A stretch of DNA of 64,000 nucleotides from Campylobacter subantarcticus LMG 24377 (GCF_000816305.1 NZ_CP007773.1:1240001-1304000); one strand, 5' to 3'; positions 38,589 through 49,810 are shown, numbered from the stretch's first letter. Numbers and translations: made by a program. The notes: generated from the sequence alone by a model not told the origin.

Positions 38589-39880
38589 TTCTTCCCCTTT
38601 TTTTAAAATTCATAAATTCTAATTCTACCACTTTTAAAATAATAAAAGCCTTTTTTTCTGCACTTTTATTGTCAAATTTTATTTATTTTTCTTTTTTTGA
38701 AAATTTACTTTTTGAATTTATCTCTCCTTTTTTAAGTATCTATGGTTTGGTATTGTTATTAAAAAGCAGAGATAAACTAGCGTATTTTTACACGGGATTT
38801 TTTATAGGAATTTTATGGTTTTGGTGGATTAGTTTATCTTCTATTTATTTTGATTTAGCCTATTTAATCCCTTTAGAGCTTATGCTAATTGGCTTAATTT
38901 ATGGTTTTTTATTTTGGGTTTGTTATTTGTTTAAATATGATTTTTTAAGACTTTGTGGGATTTTTGCACTTAGTTTTATTCATCCTTTTGATTTTGATTG
39001 GCTAAATTGGGGTGTTTTAAGTGTATATGGTATTTTCGATGCAAGCTATCAAGGTATTATAGCTATGTTTTTAATTGCTTATTTTTATTATGAAAAATAT
39101 ATTTCAAGATATTATAAAATGGCAATTATATTTATCTTAGTTTTAATCGGCGCACAATATGAACAAAAACCATCACAAACTCTTGAATTAGACTATAAAC
39201 TAATCCAAACCAATATCCCACAAGATCAAAAATTCATACAAGAAAACCTACAAACACATTCTAAAGATATTTTTCTTCAAATCAACCAAGCTATAAAAGA
39301 AGGTAAAGAAGTAATTATCTTTCCTGAAACAGCTTTTGCTTTTGCCTTAAACAAAGCACCTAATTATCTACAAGCCTTAAAAGAACTTTCTAAACATATT
39401 ATCATTATAACAGGAGCTATCAGCACCACGCCTAACCATCTATACAATAGCACTTATGTGTTTGATAATGGGCAAATACAAGTTTTTAACAAACATTATC
39501 TTGTGCCTTTTGGAGAAGAAATTCCTCTATTTAAAAACTTTTTTAAGAAATATCTTTTAAATATAGATGAATTTTCAAGAGGTAAAGAGTTAAACCAATA
39601 TACCCTCAACAATCAACTCATCACTAATGCAATATGTTTTGAGGCTACCAAAGAAAGTCTTTACAAAAACACACAAATCATGATTGCAATTTCAAATAAT
39701 GCATGGTTTAGCTATTCAAGTGAATATAAACTACAAAATTTCCTAATGCGTTTTTATGCTAACAATTATCAAGTAAGTATATATCATGCGGTTAATGGAA
39801 AAGAAAATGCAGTAATTCAACCCAAAGAAATGCTAGTTTTAAAGATAAAAGAGAGGTTTTTAAAGCAAAACGAAGCCTAA
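38558..39880 (+). CDS. lnt: Apolipoprotein N-acyltransferase Lnt
   Basis: Lnt adds the third acyl chain to lipoproteins in the inner membrane. The 440-residue protein has about six to eight membrane helices in the first half and a carbon-nitrogen hydrolase domain with the triad Glu (IIFPETAFAF), Lys (FNKHYLVPFGEE) and Cys (AICFEA). It is shorter than the E. coli enzyme, as in other Campylobacter. The ATG at 38558 is preceded by GAGAGG and lies inside the divergent yajC gene; no other Met start exists before the second helix. Confidence 0.88.
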   Translation: MKSKYFRFLPFLPLFLKFINSNSTTFKIIKAFFSALLLSNFIYFSFFENLLFEFISPFLSIYGLVLLLKSRDKLAYFYTGFFIGILWFWWISLSSIYFDLAYLIPLELMLIGLIYGFLFWVCYLFKYDFLRLCGIFALSFIHPFDFDWLNWGVLSVYGIFDASYQGIIAMFLIAYFYYEKYISRYYKMAIIFILVLIGAQYEQKPSQTLELDYKLIQTNIPQDQKFIQENLQTHSKDIFLQINQAIKEGKEVIIFPETAFAFALNKAPNYLQALKELSKHIIIITGAISTTPNHLYNSTYVFDNGQIQVFNKHYLVPFGEEIPLFKNFFKKYLLNIDEFSRGKELNQYTLNNQLITNAICFEATKESLYKNTQIMIAISNNAWFSYSSEYKLQNFLMRFYANNYQVSIYHAVNGKENAVIQPKEMLVLKIKERFLKQNEA

Positions 39881-39890
39881 AGGCTTCATT
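39867..39890. terminator. Hairpin between convergent lnt and metK
   Basis: GAAGCCT and AGGCTTC pair with a 2-base loop, flanked by AAAA and TTTT arms with one mismatch. The T and A runs suit termination in both directions. Confidence 0.7.
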
Positions 39891-41084
39891 TTACAATGCT
39901 TTAAATTCCTCAACTGCGTCTAATTTCTCCCAAGGGTAATCAGCCTGCCCCACTTGACCACGAGCAGCAACATCAGCATACATAAAAGTATCTTTACTTG
40001 GCTTATCAAGATTAAATTTATTTTTAATCCAATTTGGAGTTAATGGGAAAGTTTTCATTACAAAATCACTTAAAATATCATCATTTAATCTTGTATTTGT
40101 TCCCATGCAGTCTACGCTTACAGAAGTTGGCTTAGCAACACCTATCGCATAAGAAAGTTGCACTATGCATTTTTTAGCAAGACCTGCTGCTACAATATTT
40201 TTAGCAAGCCATCTTGCAGCATAAAGCCCGCTTCTATCAACTTTGGTATAATCTTTAGAAGATTGTGCGCCACCTCCTATTGGAGCATAGCCACCAAAAC
40301 TATCCACTATAAGTTTTCTTCCTGTTAAACCACTATCATGCAATGAACTATGGTTGACATATTTGCCAGTTGGATTGATTAAAATTCTTGTTTTTTCTGG
40401 ACAAAAAAGTTCTTTTGGTAAATTAGAATCCAAAATCAACTCCATCACCAAAGCTCTTAAGTCTTCTATTTTCATACTTTCAACACAAGGAGCTGAAACT
40501 ACAATAGTATGAATGCTTTGCGGTTTGCAATTTTCAAAATTTTCTTTGCTAACATAATCAATAGTAACTTGAGTTTTAATATCTACACCAAGTTTATCAG
40601 GATTATTTTTTGCAAACTCATATACTTTATCACAAAGCATTCTAGCGTAAGAAATAGCCGCTGGCATATATTCTTTAGCTTCATTACTTGCAAAACCAAA
40701 CATAATCCCTTGATCACCTGCGCCAATTTCTCCATCTTCTTGATCAACACCTTGGTTGATATCAGGACTTTGCTCATTTAAAAATACCATTACATCTAAA
40801 TCATCAGGATGTAAACATTGCTTTTTACTAAAATGTGGATGTCCATTATAGCCAATATCCGCTAAAGCTTTTTTTACAATATTTTCATAATCGTTTTTTT
40901 CAAGCTTATGTTTTGACTTAATCTCACCACCAATGACAACTTTATTTCCTGCTACAAAAACTTCACTAGCAACCCTTGAATCTTTATCATGAGTTAAAAA
41001 AGTATCCACTATAGAATCTGCGATAATATCTGCACATTTATCAGGATGCCCTGCACTCACAACTTCAGAAGTAAATAAATACAT
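39891..41084 (-). CDS. metK: S-adenosylmethionine synthetase
   Basis: MetK makes S-adenosylmethionine from methionine and ATP. The 397-residue protein contains SAGHPDKCADIIADSIVD at the N-terminus, GAGDQGIMFGFA, GGYAPIGGGAQSSKDYTKVDRS and the C-terminal GRGGxxDYPWEKLD-like end. It has its own promoter and faces lnt. Confidence 0.97.
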   Translation of the reverse strand: MYLFTSEVVSAGHPDKCADIIADSIVDTFLTHDKDSRVASEVFVAGNKVVIGGEIKSKHKLEKNDYENIVKKALADIGYNGHPHFSKKQCLHPDDLDVMVFLNEQSPDINQGVDQEDGEIGAGDQGIMFGFASNEAKEYMPAAISYARMLCDKVYEFAKNNPDKLGVDIKTQVTIDYVSKENFENCKPQSIHTIVVSAPCVESMKIEDLRALVMELILDSNLPKELFCPEKTRILINPTGKYVNHSSLHDSGLTGRKLIVDSFGGYAPIGGGAQSSKDYTKVDRSGLYAARWLAKNIVAAGLAKKCIVQLSYAIGVAKPTSVSVDCMGTNTRLNDDILSDFVMKTFPLTPNWIKNKFNLDKPSKDTFMYADVAARGQVGQADYPWEKLDAVEEFKAL

Positions 41085-41130
41085 TTTTTTCCTTTTTAAT
41101 GTCTATTACTAAAATATTAAAATTTACAAA

Positions 41131-41136
41131 ATAATA
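41131..41136 (-). promoter_or_regulatory. Probable -10 element of metK
   Basis: Minus-strand TATTAT in a TGTGGTATTAT context (extended -10) lies about 47 bases upstream of metK. Confidence 0.4.
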
Positions 41137-41186
41137 CCACATAGTAGCTTAAAAAAACAAAAAAGCTTATTTAAGCTTTACTTTGC

Positions 41187-41192
41187 TAGAAT
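41187..41192 (+). promoter_or_regulatory. Probable -10 element for the sstT-to-aat gene run
   Basis: TAGAAT in TTTGCTAGAAT lies 36 bases before sstT. No gap longer than 13 bases occurs between genes from sstT to aat, so this may drive the whole run, although internal promoters cannot be excluded. Confidence 0.45.
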
Positions 41193-41227
41193 AAATTAAA
41201 ATTTATCTTAAAAAACAAAGGCATTGA

Positions 41228-42454
41228 ATGAATGTATTTTCATGCGTAATTTGGCACTATAAAAATGGCAATCTTATTTTACAAATTTGCATTGGAATTT
41301 TTTTGGGGATTTTAGTTGGTATTTTTTCTAAAGATTTGGCTATTTTTGCAAATATTTTTGGCGCTTTATTTACAGGAGCACTCAAGGCTATTGCACCTAT
41401 TTTGGTTTTTATTTTAATCTTAACCACAATTTGCACCAAAGAATTTAATTATGGAAGCAAAAAAATTAAACACATCATTTTTCTATATATCTTTGGTACC
41501 TTTCTTGCATCTTTAAGCGCAGTAAGTGTTAGTTTTATTTTTCCTATAGAGTTAGTATTAACCGATATTGACAAAGCATCTACAAGTACTCCTGCACATA
41601 TAGGTGAGGTTTTTAAAAATTTATTATTCCAAGTAGTAAACAACCCTATCCATGCCCTATCATCTGGGAATTATTTAAGTATTTTAGCTTGGGCTATAGG
41701 CGGTGGTTTTGCTCTAAGACATTGCTCTAATGATGCAAAACAACTTTTTACTGATATAAATGAGGGTGTATTAAAAATTGTTAAATTTATAGTCAAGCTT
41801 GCTCCTTTTGGAATTTTTGGACTTGTGGCTAATTCAGTTGCTCAAACAGGAGCAGCAGGGCTTTTAAGCTATGCTAAATTATTATTAGTTTTGGTTTTAA
41901 CTATGTTTTTTGTCGCTTTTGTAATTAATGCTTTAATTGTATTTGTATACACTAAAAAAAATCCCTATCCACTTATTTTTATTTGTTTAAAACATAGTGC
42001 TGTTTTTGCATTCTTCACAAGAAGTTCTGCTGCTAACATCCCTGTAAACATGGCTCTTTGCTCTAAATTAAACATCAATAATAGTCTTTATAGCATTTCC
42101 ATTCCTTTAGGTGCTACGATTAATATGGCAGGGGCAGCTGTAACCATAGCCATATTAAGTCTTGCGGCAGCTCACACAGTAGGTATTGAAATAAACTTTT
42201 TACAAGCTATGCTTTTGAGTGTTTTAGCTGCATTTGCAGCTTGTGGAGCTAGCGGGGTTGCTGGAGGTTCACTCTTACTTATACCACTTGCTTGCTCTTT
42301 GTTTAATATTGATTATGACATAGCTATGCAAGTAGTTGCGGTTGGTTTTATCATAGGGGTTATCCAAGATAGTGTTGAAACTGCATTAAATAGCTCAACA
42401 GATGTTTTATTTAGTGCTATTTGTTCAGATAATGAGCTTAATTTAAAAATTTAA
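41228..42454 (+). CDS. sstT: Sodium/serine-threonine symporter SstT
   Basis: SstT imports serine and threonine with Na+. Serine is a main carbon source for Campylobacter. The 408-residue protein has about eight to nine membrane helices, the serine-rich reentrant loop region [17 protein letters not shown], and the [17 protein letters not shown] signature of the DAACS family. It heads a long run of same-strand genes. Confidence 0.92.
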   Translation: MNVFSCVIWHYKNGNLILQICIGIFLGILVGIFSKDLAIFANIFGALFTGALKAIAPILVFILILTTICTKEFNYGSKKIKHIIFLYIFGTFLASLSAVSVSFIFPIELVLTDIDKASTSTPAHIGEVFKNLLFQVVNNPIHALSSGNYLSILAWAIGGGFALRHCSNDAKQLFTDINEGVLKIVKFIVKLAPFGIFGLVANSVAQTGAAGLLSYAKLLLVLVLTMFFVAFVINALIVFVYTKKNPYPLIFICLKHSAVFAFFTRSSAANIPVNMALCSKLNINNSLYSISIPLGATINMAGAAVTIAILSLAAAHTVGIEINFLQAMLLSVLAAFAACGASGVAGGSLLLIPLACSLFNIDYDIAMQVVAVGFIIGVIQDSVETALNSSTDVLFSAICSDNELNLKI

Positions 42455-42463
42455 GGAGGGCTT

Positions 42464-43342
42464 ATGAGGCATTTAATTACTACAAAAGATTTTAACAATG
42501 ATGAAATCTTGGCTTTATTTAAAGAAGCAAAAGAATTTTTGGATGAAAAACCGCGTACATTTTTAGAAGGAAAAAGTGTTACAACAATTTTCTTTGAAAA
42601 TTCAACACGCACTCAATCAAGCTTTGAAACAGCCGCAAGAAGACTAGGTGCTAAAGTTTTAAAATTAGATGTTTCAAGAAGTAGTTCAAGCAAAGGCGAA
42701 ACACTTTTTGATACTGCTGCGAATTTAGATGCAATGGCACCAAGTGCTATTGTAGTTAGACACAAAAACTCAGGCGTATCTCATACTTTAGCAAATTATA
42801 CTCATTGTCCTATAGTTAATGGAGGTGATGGTAAACACGCTCATCCTACCCAAGCTTTACTTGATCTTTTTACCATAATGGAGCATTTTGATTATAATGT
42901 TAAAGGTAAAAAAATAGCAATAGCAGGAGATATTAAAAACTCACGCGTTGCTGCTTCAAATTTAGAATTATTACCTCGTTTTGGTATAGACATTACCCTA
43001 GTAGCCCCGCCTCATTTTATGCCAAATTATCCTATTAAAAAAACAAATAAATTAAAAGAAGTTATTGATGATGTAGATATTATCATGAGTCTTAGAACAC
43101 AAACTGAAAGACACAATATTCCAACCTATGCATCGCTTAAAGATTATGCAAATGATTTTTGTATTAGCAAAGATTTAATAAAAGATAAAAATCTCATTAT
43201 CTTACATCCTGGTCCTGTACATAGAAATATCGATATTAGCGATGAAGTAATGGCTGATAAAAGATGCAAGGTTTTAACTCAAGTTAAAAATGGTGTTGCC
43301 ATTAGAATGGCTGTATTAAAAAAACTCATTTTAGAAAGCTAA
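42464..43342 (+). CDS. pyrB: Aspartate carbamoyltransferase catalytic subunit
   Basis: PyrB joins carbamoyl phosphate and aspartate in pyrimidine synthesis. The 292-residue protein has the carbamoyl-phosphate site [20 protein letters not shown] (about 47-66), [11 protein letters not shown], and [11 protein letters not shown] near the end. It has an AAGGAGG ribosome site and follows sstT by 9 bases. No regulatory subunit gene is nearby. Confidence 0.97.
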   Translation: MRHLITTKDFNNDEILALFKEAKEFLDEKPRTFLEGKSVTTIFFENSTRTQSSFETAARRLGAKVLKLDVSRSSSSKGETLFDTAANLDAMAPSAIVVRHKNSGVSHTLANYTHCPIVNGGDGKHAHPTQALLDLFTIMEHFDYNVKGKKIAIAGDIKNSRVAASNLELLPRFGIDITLVAPPHFMPNYPIKKTNKLKEVIDDVDIIMSLRTQTERHNIPTYASLKDYANDFCISKDLIKDKNLIILHPGPVHRNIDISDEVMADKRCKVLTQVKNGVAIRMAVLKKLILES

Positions 43343-43346
43343 AATC

Positions 43347-45068
43347 ATGCAAAACTGGAACTTAAATACATTATTTAAAGATGAGCAAGAATTAAATCTT
43401 TTTTTACAAAAAACCCAAGATGAAGCTTATGAATTTAAAAAACAATATGAAAATAATCTTCATGGTTTAAGTAATGAGCAATTCTTGCAAGCTTTAAAAA
43501 ACTATGAAGAATTAATCTTAAAACTTTCTCACATACTAACCTATGTGTATTTAAATTTTGCTCAAGATACTACCAAAGGTGCTTTTTATGCAAAATATGA
43601 AAATTTAAGTAAAAAAATAGAAGAAAATCTTTTATTTTTTGAACTTGAATTTTGTGAGTTAAAAGAAGAAAAAGGTAAAATTTTCATCACATTTTGTAAA
43701 GATTATGAGTTTTATTTAAATAATCTTATCAAACACAAAAAACACAATCTTTCTAAAAAAGAAGAAAGAGTTATCCTGACTCTATCAAGTACAGGTTCAA
43801 ATGCATTTGCAAGATTATTTGATGAAACCTTTAGTGCTTTAAAATTTAATTTTGAAGGACAAAAATTAAGCGAGGAAGAAATTCTAAGCAAACTTTATGA
43901 TAAAGATAGAAGCATTAGAAAAAAAGCTTCAAAATGTTTTAGCAAAACCTTAAAAAAACATAACAAGCTTTTAGTATATATTTTCAATATGATTAAAAGT
44001 GAACTTGCTAGTATTTGCGAGCTAAGATCCTATGAGAGTCCAGAAAGCTCAAGACATATAAGAAATCAAATTTCCAAAAAAAGCGTTGATGCGCTTATTT
44101 ATACAAGTGAAAATAGTTTTGATATTGTCTCTAAATTTTACAATGCAAAGAAAAAAGTTCTAGGGTATAAAAAGTTAAAAGATTATGATCGTTATGCACC
44201 TATTGGAAAAGAAATGCAGATTGATTTTGATCAAGGAAAGGGTATAGTTTTAAAAGCCTTTGAAAAATTTTCTAAAGATTTTTATATGATAGCAAAAGAA
44301 GCTTTTGAGAATAATTGGATTGATATTTATCCTAAAGAATTTAAACAAAGTGGAGCATTTTCTCACTCAAGCACACCACTAAGCCATCCTTTTATACTTT
44401 TAAACTATACCAACCAAAGACGCGATCTTTTCACCCTAGCACATGAGCTAGGCCACACCATACATCAAAAACTTTCCTATAAAGTAAGTTTTTTAAATCA
44501 AGATACGCCTTTAACCACAGCAGAAACCGCTTCTGTTTTTGCTGAGATGTTGATTTTTGATCACATTAAAGAAAATTTAAACAAAGAAGAACTTTTATCT
44601 TTATATGCAGCAAAAATTGAAGATATTTTCGCCACACTTTATAGACAGATTAATTTTACTACTTTTGAACGCAGATTTCATGCTAAAAAAGAAGAACTTA
44701 GCGTTGATGAATTAAGTCAAATCTGGCTTGAAGAATCAAGAAAAATGTTTCAAGATAGCGTGATTTTAACCAAAAACTATGGTCTTTGGTATTCTTATAT
44801 ACCACATTTTATACACTCTCCATTTTACTGCTATGCATATGCATATGCACAACTTTTGGTTTTAGCGCTTTATGGTCTATATAAAAGTGGAAAATGCACC
44901 GATTTTACTTCGATTTATATTGATTTTTTAAGTAGTGGCGGAAGTAAAAGTCCAAAAGAGCTTGTGGCTATGTTTGGTTTTGATATTGAAAGTGATGAAT
45001 TTTGGAATATAGGCCTAGAGCAAGTTAGAAAACTAGTAGATGAATTTTTAAGGTTGAGTAATGATTGA
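43347..45068 (+). CDS. pepF: Oligoendopeptidase F (M3 family zinc peptidase)
   Basis: PepF cuts short peptides in the cytoplasm. The 573-residue protein has the zinc motif HELGH (in LAHELGHTIHQKL) and the downstream glutamate ligand in TTAETASVFAE, typical of the M3B/PepF group. The substrate in vivo is unknown. It follows pyrB by 4 bases and overlaps the next gene by 8. Confidence 0.93.
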   Translation: MQNWNLNTLFKDEQELNLFLQKTQDEAYEFKKQYENNLHGLSNEQFLQALKNYEELILKLSHILTYVYLNFAQDTTKGAFYAKYENLSKKIEENLLFFELEFCELKEEKGKIFITFCKDYEFYLNNLIKHKKHNLSKKEERVILTLSSTGSNAFARLFDETFSALKFNFEGQKLSEEEILSKLYDKDRSIRKKASKCFSKTLKKHNKLLVYIFNMIKSELASICELRSYESPESSRHIRNQISKKSVDALIYTSENSFDIVSKFYNAKKKVLGYKKLKDYDRYAPIGKEMQIDFDQGKGIVLKAFEKFSKDFYMIAKEAFENNWIDIYPKEFKQSGAFSHSSTPLSHPFILLNYTNQRRDLFTLAHELGHTIHQKLSYKVSFLNQDTPLTTAETASVFAEMLIFDHIKENLNKEELLSLYAAKIEDIFATLYRQINFTTFERRFHAKKEELSVDELSQIWLEESRKMFQDSVILTKNYGLWYSYIPHFIHSPFYCYAYAYAQLLVLALYGLYKSGKCTDFTSIYIDFLSSGGSKSPKELVAMFGFDIESDEFWNIGLEQVRKLVDEFLRLSND

Positions 45069-45507
45069 TAAAATACTAAACAACAAAACTTTTATAGACT
45101 TAATGCAAAAAAGCATTTATGAGTGTCTGCAAATTTTAATTCAAGAAGATATTGAATTTAATATTATTGTCAACACCAAGTTTGTCACTCTAGAGCCTCC
45201 TTTACCACAAGATTTAGATGTAGTGAGTAAAAATCATTATTGTGTTTTTGCACTTGGTGGCTATACTTTTAAATCCATAGTTTTAAACAAAGAACATATT
45301 GAATTTCATGCGGGCTTTGGACCGGATGATTTTGCAACCTTTGTAAAAGTAGATTTAGGCGCAATTACCCAAATTCAAGTTGAAGATAATATCATCTTTG
45401 TTAATTTTTCTAATTATTTTAAAAAACAAAGCGAGCAAAAACTTAAAGAAAAGTCTATGAATGCTTTTTTAAACAATCCCAACAATAAAGACTTATTTAA
45501 AAAATGA
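45061..45507 (+). CDS. Uncharacterised protein, possible divergent SspB-type protease adaptor
   Basis: The 148-residue protein has no signal or membrane segment. A helical N-terminus (about 1-28) is followed by beta-rich sequence. From about 60 to 115 the pattern (LNKEHIEFHAGFG, VKVDLGAITQIQVEDN) resembles the SspB core as I remember it (ANDEVRFNARFG, VSVPLAAVLAIYARENG). A low-complexity linker leads to a basic-hydrophobic end DLFKK, similar in kind to the SspB tail that docks on ClpX. This is pattern recognition, not a search result. Neighbours in the same run include smpB, clpS, clpA and aat. It overlaps pepF and the helicase gene. Confidence 0.5.
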   Translation: MIDKILNNKTFIDLMQKSIYECLQILIQEDIEFNIIVNTKFVTLEPPLPQDLDVVSKNHYCVFALGGYTFKSIVLNKEHIEFHAGFGPDDFATFVKVDLGAITQIQVEDNIIFVNFSNYFKKQSEQKLKEKSMNAFLNNPNNKDLFKK

Positions 45508-47567
45508 GTTTTTTTGAAGGATTAAACGATAGTCAAAAAGAAGCTATCATGCACATTGATGGAGCTATGCTTATTTTAGCAGGTGCGGGCAGTGGTAAGA
45601 CTAAAACTATAACCACTAGACTTGCTTATTTGATTGACCATGTGGGCATTCCTGCACAAAATACCCTTACACTAACTTTCACCAATAAAGCTGCTAATGT
45701 GATGAAAACTAGAGCATTGGCACTTTTGCAAGATCAAAATTTACACAATCCTCTTTTGTGTACTTTTCATAAATTTGGCTTATTATTTTTAAGGCTTTAT
45801 AGCGAAAGAATTGCTAGAGCGAATAATTTTGTCATCATCGACACAGATGATAAAAAGAAAATTTTAAAAGACCTAGCAAATGAAAATCTTAAAAATTCCC
45901 TAGCAAGCATTGGGGCTTATATTTCAAATTTTAAAAATCAAAGTAAAAGCGCTCAAGAAATTCGCAAGGAATTAGAATTTTTAAAAGATGAAAAAAATAA
46001 AAATCACGAAGAGATCATTTATCTTTACGAACAATATGAAAATTTTTTAATCCAAAATAATTTCATGGATTTTGATGATTTACTCATGCTAACTAATAAA
46101 ATTTTAGAAGATGAACAATTTGCACAAGAACAAAGTCAAAAATATACCTATATAACAGTAGATGAGTATCAAGATACCAATGCCTTGCAATATCAAATTC
46201 TAAAAAAACTTTGCACATCTCATGAAAACATCTGTGTAGTAGGTGATGATGATCAAAGTATTTATGGTTGGCGTGGGGCTAAAATAGAAAATATTTTAAA
46301 TTTTAAAGAACAATTTAATAATGTAAAATTAGTCAAACTAGAACAAAATTATCGCTCAACTAGCGCTATTTTACAAGCTGCAAATGAGCTTATAGAGCAT
46401 AATAGAAAAAGACTGGGAAAAACTTTAATTTGCACCAAAGATGAGGGCGAAGAAATTACAATTTTACAAAACGATGATGAAAAGATTGAAAGTTTTAAAG
46501 TTGCAAGAGAAGTTTCAAAACTTTTAAACTCAGGAATTAATCCTAGTGAAATAGCCATACTTTATAGAGTAAATGCCCTATCTCGTGCTCTTGAAGAAGC
46601 TTTTAGTAAAGAAAAAATTCCTTTTAAACTACTAAGCGGAATTCGTTTTTATGAAAGAGCTGAAATTAAAGATATTATTTCTTATTTAAGATTGTTTTCA
46701 AATTTAAATGACGATTATTCTTTTAAACGCATTATCAACCGCCCTAAAAGAAACTTTGGTAATGCAAGTTTAGAAAAGCTAGAAAATTATGCTAAAGAAA
46801 ATCATTTGTCTTTGTTTGAAAGTCTATGTACTTTGCAAGGAAGTGGCTTTTTTAGCAAAAAAACCGATAATGAATTAGAAAAGTTCATACTAAGCATACA
46901 TAAAATCAAAGAAAAAGATGATATGCTTGGAATGATTTTAGCTTTAGAAGATGAATTTAAGATTAAAGAATTTTACAAAGATAACCCAGAAGGAGAAGAC
47001 AAGCTTTTAAATATAGATGAGCTTTATGCAAATTTAAAAGACAAAATCACTCATGGTAACTACAATGGCTTAGATGATATTTTAAATGAAATTTCTTTAT
47101 TAAACGAACAAGATGGATTAGATAAAGAAAGCATTTGTATCATGAGTATCCATGCAAGCAAGGGGTTGGAATTTGATCATGTTTTTATCATAGGATTAGA
47201 AGAAGGTTTTTTTCCACTTACTAGTGAATCAAGCAATATAGAAGAAGAAAGAAGACTAGCCTATGTGGCAATCACTAGAGCTAAGAAAAAACTTTATTTA
47301 AGTTACGCTAATTCTAGATTTTATAAAGGAAGTCGTACAAGATTAGAAAAAAGTAGATTTTTTGGTGAGAGTAATGTAATCAAAAAAGAACTAACCTTAG
47401 ATCATCAAAAAAATTGCTATAAAAAAGGAGATTTAATCAAACATAAAATTTTTGGCATAGGCAGAGTCACTGGGGTAAGTAAAATAGGTGTTGAAGAAAA
47501 ACTCACGATTAATTTTGGAGGCATAGAAAGAATGATAATGTCAAGTTTTGTAGAAAAAGTGATATGA
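45504..47567 (+). CDS. UvrD/Rep-family ATP-dependent DNA helicase
   Basis: The 687-residue superfamily 1A helicase has [15 protein letters not shown] (Walker A, about 24-38), VDEYQDTN (motif II), [13 protein letters not shown] (motif III), LEQNYRS (motif IV) and [25 protein letters not shown] (motifs V-VI region). Its Rep/PcrA-like size suggests a role in replication restart or repair. It cannot be assigned to UvrD or Rep with certainty from sequence alone. It overlaps both neighbours by 4 bases. Confidence 0.92.
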   Translation: MSFFEGLNDSQKEAIMHIDGAMLILAGAGSGKTKTITTRLAYLIDHVGIPAQNTLTLTFTNKAANVMKTRALALLQDQNLHNPLLCTFHKFGLLFLRLYSERIARANNFVIIDTDDKKKILKDLANENLKNSLASIGAYISNFKNQSKSAQEIRKELEFLKDEKNKNHEEIIYLYEQYENFLIQNNFMDFDDLLMLTNKILEDEQFAQEQSQKYTYITVDEYQDTNALQYQILKKLCTSHENICVVGDDDQSIYGWRGAKIENILNFKEQFNNVKLVKLEQNYRSTSAILQAANELIEHNRKRLGKTLICTKDEGEEITILQNDDEKIESFKVAREVSKLLNSGINPSEIAILYRVNALSRALEEAFSKEKIPFKLLSGIRFYERAEIKDIISYLRLFSNLNDDYSFKRIINRPKRNFGNASLEKLENYAKENHLSLFESLCTLQGSGFFSKKTDNELEKFILSIHKIKEKDDMLGMILALEDEFKIKEFYKDNPEGEDKLLNIDELYANLKDKITHGNYNGLDDILNEISLLNEQDGLDKESICIMSIHASKGLEFDHVFIIGLEEGFFPLTSESSNIEEERRLAYVAITRAKKKLYLSYANSRFYKGSRTRLEKSRFFGESNVIKKELTLDHQKNCYKKGDLIKHKIFGIGRVTGVSKIGVEEKLTINFGGIERMIMSSFVEKVI

Positions 47568-48382
47568 ATAAACTTTTTGTAGCTTATAAACCAAGCGGAA
47601 TGAGTTCTAATGCTTTTTTAAGTAAACTCAAGAAAAAATATAAAAATAAAAAAGCAGGTTTTTCAGGAACACTTGATCCTTTTGCAAAAGGTGTTTTACT
47701 CATAGCCTTTGATCAATACACAAAACTTTTTCGTTTTTTTGATAAAAACCCAAAGGTTTACAAAGCAACACTTTGGCTAGGTGTGCATTCACTAAGCCTT
47801 GATAATCAAAATATCAAAGAAATCAACCTTATCAATGCTTTTGATGAGAAAGTTTTAGAACAAATTAAAAATGAACTTTTAGGTAAAATCACCTACACCC
47901 CACCCGCATTTTGTGCAAAAAAAATAGATGGTGTACGCTCATATGAACTTGCAAAAAGAGGTTTTAAAGTCAATTTAAAGCCCTGTGTTATGGAAATTTT
48001 TTATACTAAAATTTTACACTACAATCATCCTTTTTTAACTATAGAAATAGCAGTTAGTGAAGGTTCTTATATACGCTCTTATTGTGAGTTATTTGCTAGA
48101 AAACTAGGCATTAAAGCCACGTTAAGCTCATTAGAACGTTTAAGCGAGGGAAAGTTTTTTTATGAGAATGAAAAAGAGTTAAATCCTTTGGCTTATTTAA
48201 ATCTTAGAAAAAATACGATAAAATATCCCCAAAAATTACACAATGGACAAAAAATATTTTTGGATGATTTAAAAATTCAAGAAGAAGGTAGCTATATTTT
48301 AGAAGAAAAAGATTTTTTTTCTATCATTTCTATCCAAGATAATCAAGTGCAATATTATTTAAATAAGGTATTAAAATGTTAA
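47564..48382 (+). CDS. truB: tRNA pseudouridine-55 synthase TruB
   Basis: TruB makes pseudouridine 55 in the T loop of tRNAs. The 272-residue protein begins [18 protein letters not shown] and has the catalytic aspartate in [17 protein letters not shown], plus a YKATLWLG segment and a [10 protein letters not shown] motif. Its ATG overlaps the helicase stop, and its end overlaps csrA by 7 bases. Confidence 0.95.
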   Translation: MNKLFVAYKPSGMSSNAFLSKLKKKYKNKKAGFSGTLDPFAKGVLLIAFDQYTKLFRFFDKNPKVYKATLWLGVHSLSLDNQNIKEINLINAFDEKVLEQIKNELLGKITYTPPAFCAKKIDGVRSYELAKRGFKVNLKPCVMEIFYTKILHYNHPFLTIEIAVSEGSYIRSYCELFARKLGIKATLSSLERLSEGKFFYENEKELNPLAYLNLRKNTIKYPQKLHNGQKIFLDDLKIQEEGSYILEEKDFFSIISIQDNQVQYYLNKVLKC

Positions 48383-48603
48383 TTTTATCAAGAAAAGAAA
48401 ATGAAAGTATAAAAATCGGAGATGATATAGAAATTAAAATAGTTCAAACAGGTAAAGGTTATGCTAAAATAGGTATTGAAGCTCCAAAATCTTTAATGAT
48501 ACTACGCAAAGAACTTATCGAGCAAGTAAAAAGTGAAAATTTACATGCAATTAGCGATGAAACGATAAAACTTGATGATCTAAGTAAAAAGCTTAAAAAA
48601 TGA
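48376..48603 (+). CDS. csrA: Carbon storage regulator CsrA
   Basis: CsrA is an RNA-binding translational regulator that in Campylobacter controls flagellin translation and is antagonised by FliW. The 75-residue protein starts [22 protein letters not shown] and contains the [18 protein letters not shown]-binding region with its arginine. It overlaps truB by 7 bases and ispE by 4, so its synthesis is coupled to housekeeping genes. Confidence 0.96.
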   Translation: MLILSRKENESIKIGDDIEIKIVQTGKGYAKIGIEAPKSLMILRKELIEQVKSENLHAISDETIKLDDLSKKLKK

Positions 48604-49355
48604 AAGCTTATGCAAAAGCTAATATTTTTTTAAAAATCATAGGAATTGATTCAAAATCTTATCATTTATTACAATCACGCTTTGTTTTATTAAAAGATAT
48701 TTTTGATGAGTTAAGCTTTAGTGATGAAAAAACTAAAGAAGGATTTGAAATCACTGGAAATTTTACCCAAGATACTATCATACGCAAAGCTTATAAAGAA
48801 TTAGAAAATTTAGGATTTTCTAATAAATTAAATGAATTTTTTAAAGACAAAAGCTTAAAACTTATTAAAAATATTCCAATTGGCGGGGGACTTGGTGGAA
48901 GTAGCACTGATGCAGTTGCATTTTTATTAATGATCAACGAAGCTTTAAATTTAAAACTCAACCAACAACAACTTGAACAAATCTGCCAAAAACTAGGCTC
49001 TGATTTAATCTTTTTTTTAAGTGGATATGATAGTGCAAATGTTAGTGGGTGTGGTGAGATTGTAGAATATTTTGAAGATGATTTTACCCAATTTGATTTT
49101 ACTTTTCCTACTATTGAATGCTCAAGTGCAAAAGTATATAAAGCATTTGATAAAAGTTCATATGATTTAAAAGCAAATTTAAATTTAGCTAAAACACTCA
49201 AAACACTCAAAACAAGTGAAATTTTGGAATATAAAAATACCGATTTAAACGACTTATTTACTCCTTGTGTAAAAATTTACCCTAAAATGCAAACTTTTCT
49301 TGATGAGGCTTATTTTTTAAGTGGAAGTGGAAGTGGAGTTTTTAAGGCTAAATGA
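48600..49355 (+). CDS. ispE: 4-diphosphocytidyl-2-C-methyl-D-erythritol kinase
   Basis: IspE is the ATP-dependent kinase of the non-mevalonate isoprenoid pathway. The 251-residue GHMP kinase has [11 protein letters not shown] at the N-terminus (catalytic Lys), [18 protein letters not shown] (about 93-110) and a C-terminal SGSGSGVFK motif. Both its start and its stop overlap neighbouring genes (csrA and smpB). Confidence 0.94.
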   Translation: MKAYAKANIFLKIIGIDSKSYHLLQSRFVLLKDIFDELSFSDEKTKEGFEITGNFTQDTIIRKAYKELENLGFSNKLNEFFKDKSLKLIKNIPIGGGLGGSSTDAVAFLLMINEALNLKLNQQQLEQICQKLGSDLIFFLSGYDSANVSGCGEIVEYFEDDFTQFDFTFPTIECSSAKVYKAFDKSSYDLKANLNLAKTLKTLKTSEILEYKNTDLNDLFTPCVKIYPKMQTFLDEAYFLSGSGSGVFKAK

Positions 49356-49810
49356 TGAAAAAAACTATAGTAAAAAACAAAAAAGCTTTTTTTGATTATG
49401 AAATTTTGGAAAAACTTGAAGCAGGTATTGTTTTAAAGGGTTCTGAAGTAGTAGCATTAAGAGCTTCAAGAGCTAATTTAAAAGATTCTTTTGTGCGTAT
49501 TATTAAGGGTGAAATTTTTTTACTCAATGCACACATTTCTCATCTTAGCACTACTCATTCATTTTACAAACATGATGAAAAAGGCGCACGAAAACTTCTA
49601 ATGCATAAAAAGCAAATTGATAGGCTTTTTGGTAAAATCAGCACCCAAGGCTTTACTATAGTGCCATTAGAACTTTATTTTAATGAAAAAAATAAAGCGA
49701 AAGCCTTAATAGCCTTAGCTAAAGGAAAAAACTTACACGACAAAAGAGAAAGCCTAAAGAAAAAACAAGCAGATCTTGAAGCAAGAGCTGCTATGAAAAA
49801 TCATTATTAA
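49352..49810 (+). CDS. smpB: SsrA-binding protein SmpB
   Basis: SmpB carries tmRNA to stalled ribosomes for trans-translation, after which ssrA-tagged products are degraded. The 152-residue protein shows [36 protein letters not shown] and the C-terminal helix [16 protein letters not shown]. Two adjacent ATGs overlap the ispE stop; AAGG upstream fits either. It shares a run with clpS, clpA and aat. Confidence 0.96.
   Translation: MMKKTIVKNKKAFFDYEILEKLEAGIVLKGSEVVALRASRANLKDSFVRIIKGEIFLLNAHISHLSTTHSFYKHDEKGARKLLMHKKQIDRLFGKISTQGFTIVPLELYFNEKNKAKALIALAKGKNLHDKRESLKKKQADLEARAAMKNHY

Noticed and set aside
41162-41179. 7-bp inverted repeat AAAGCTT-ATTT-AAGCTTT upstream of sstT
   Set aside because: It is short, AT-rich and just before the presumed -10 box. 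It could be an operator, but it is not distinctive enough to claim.
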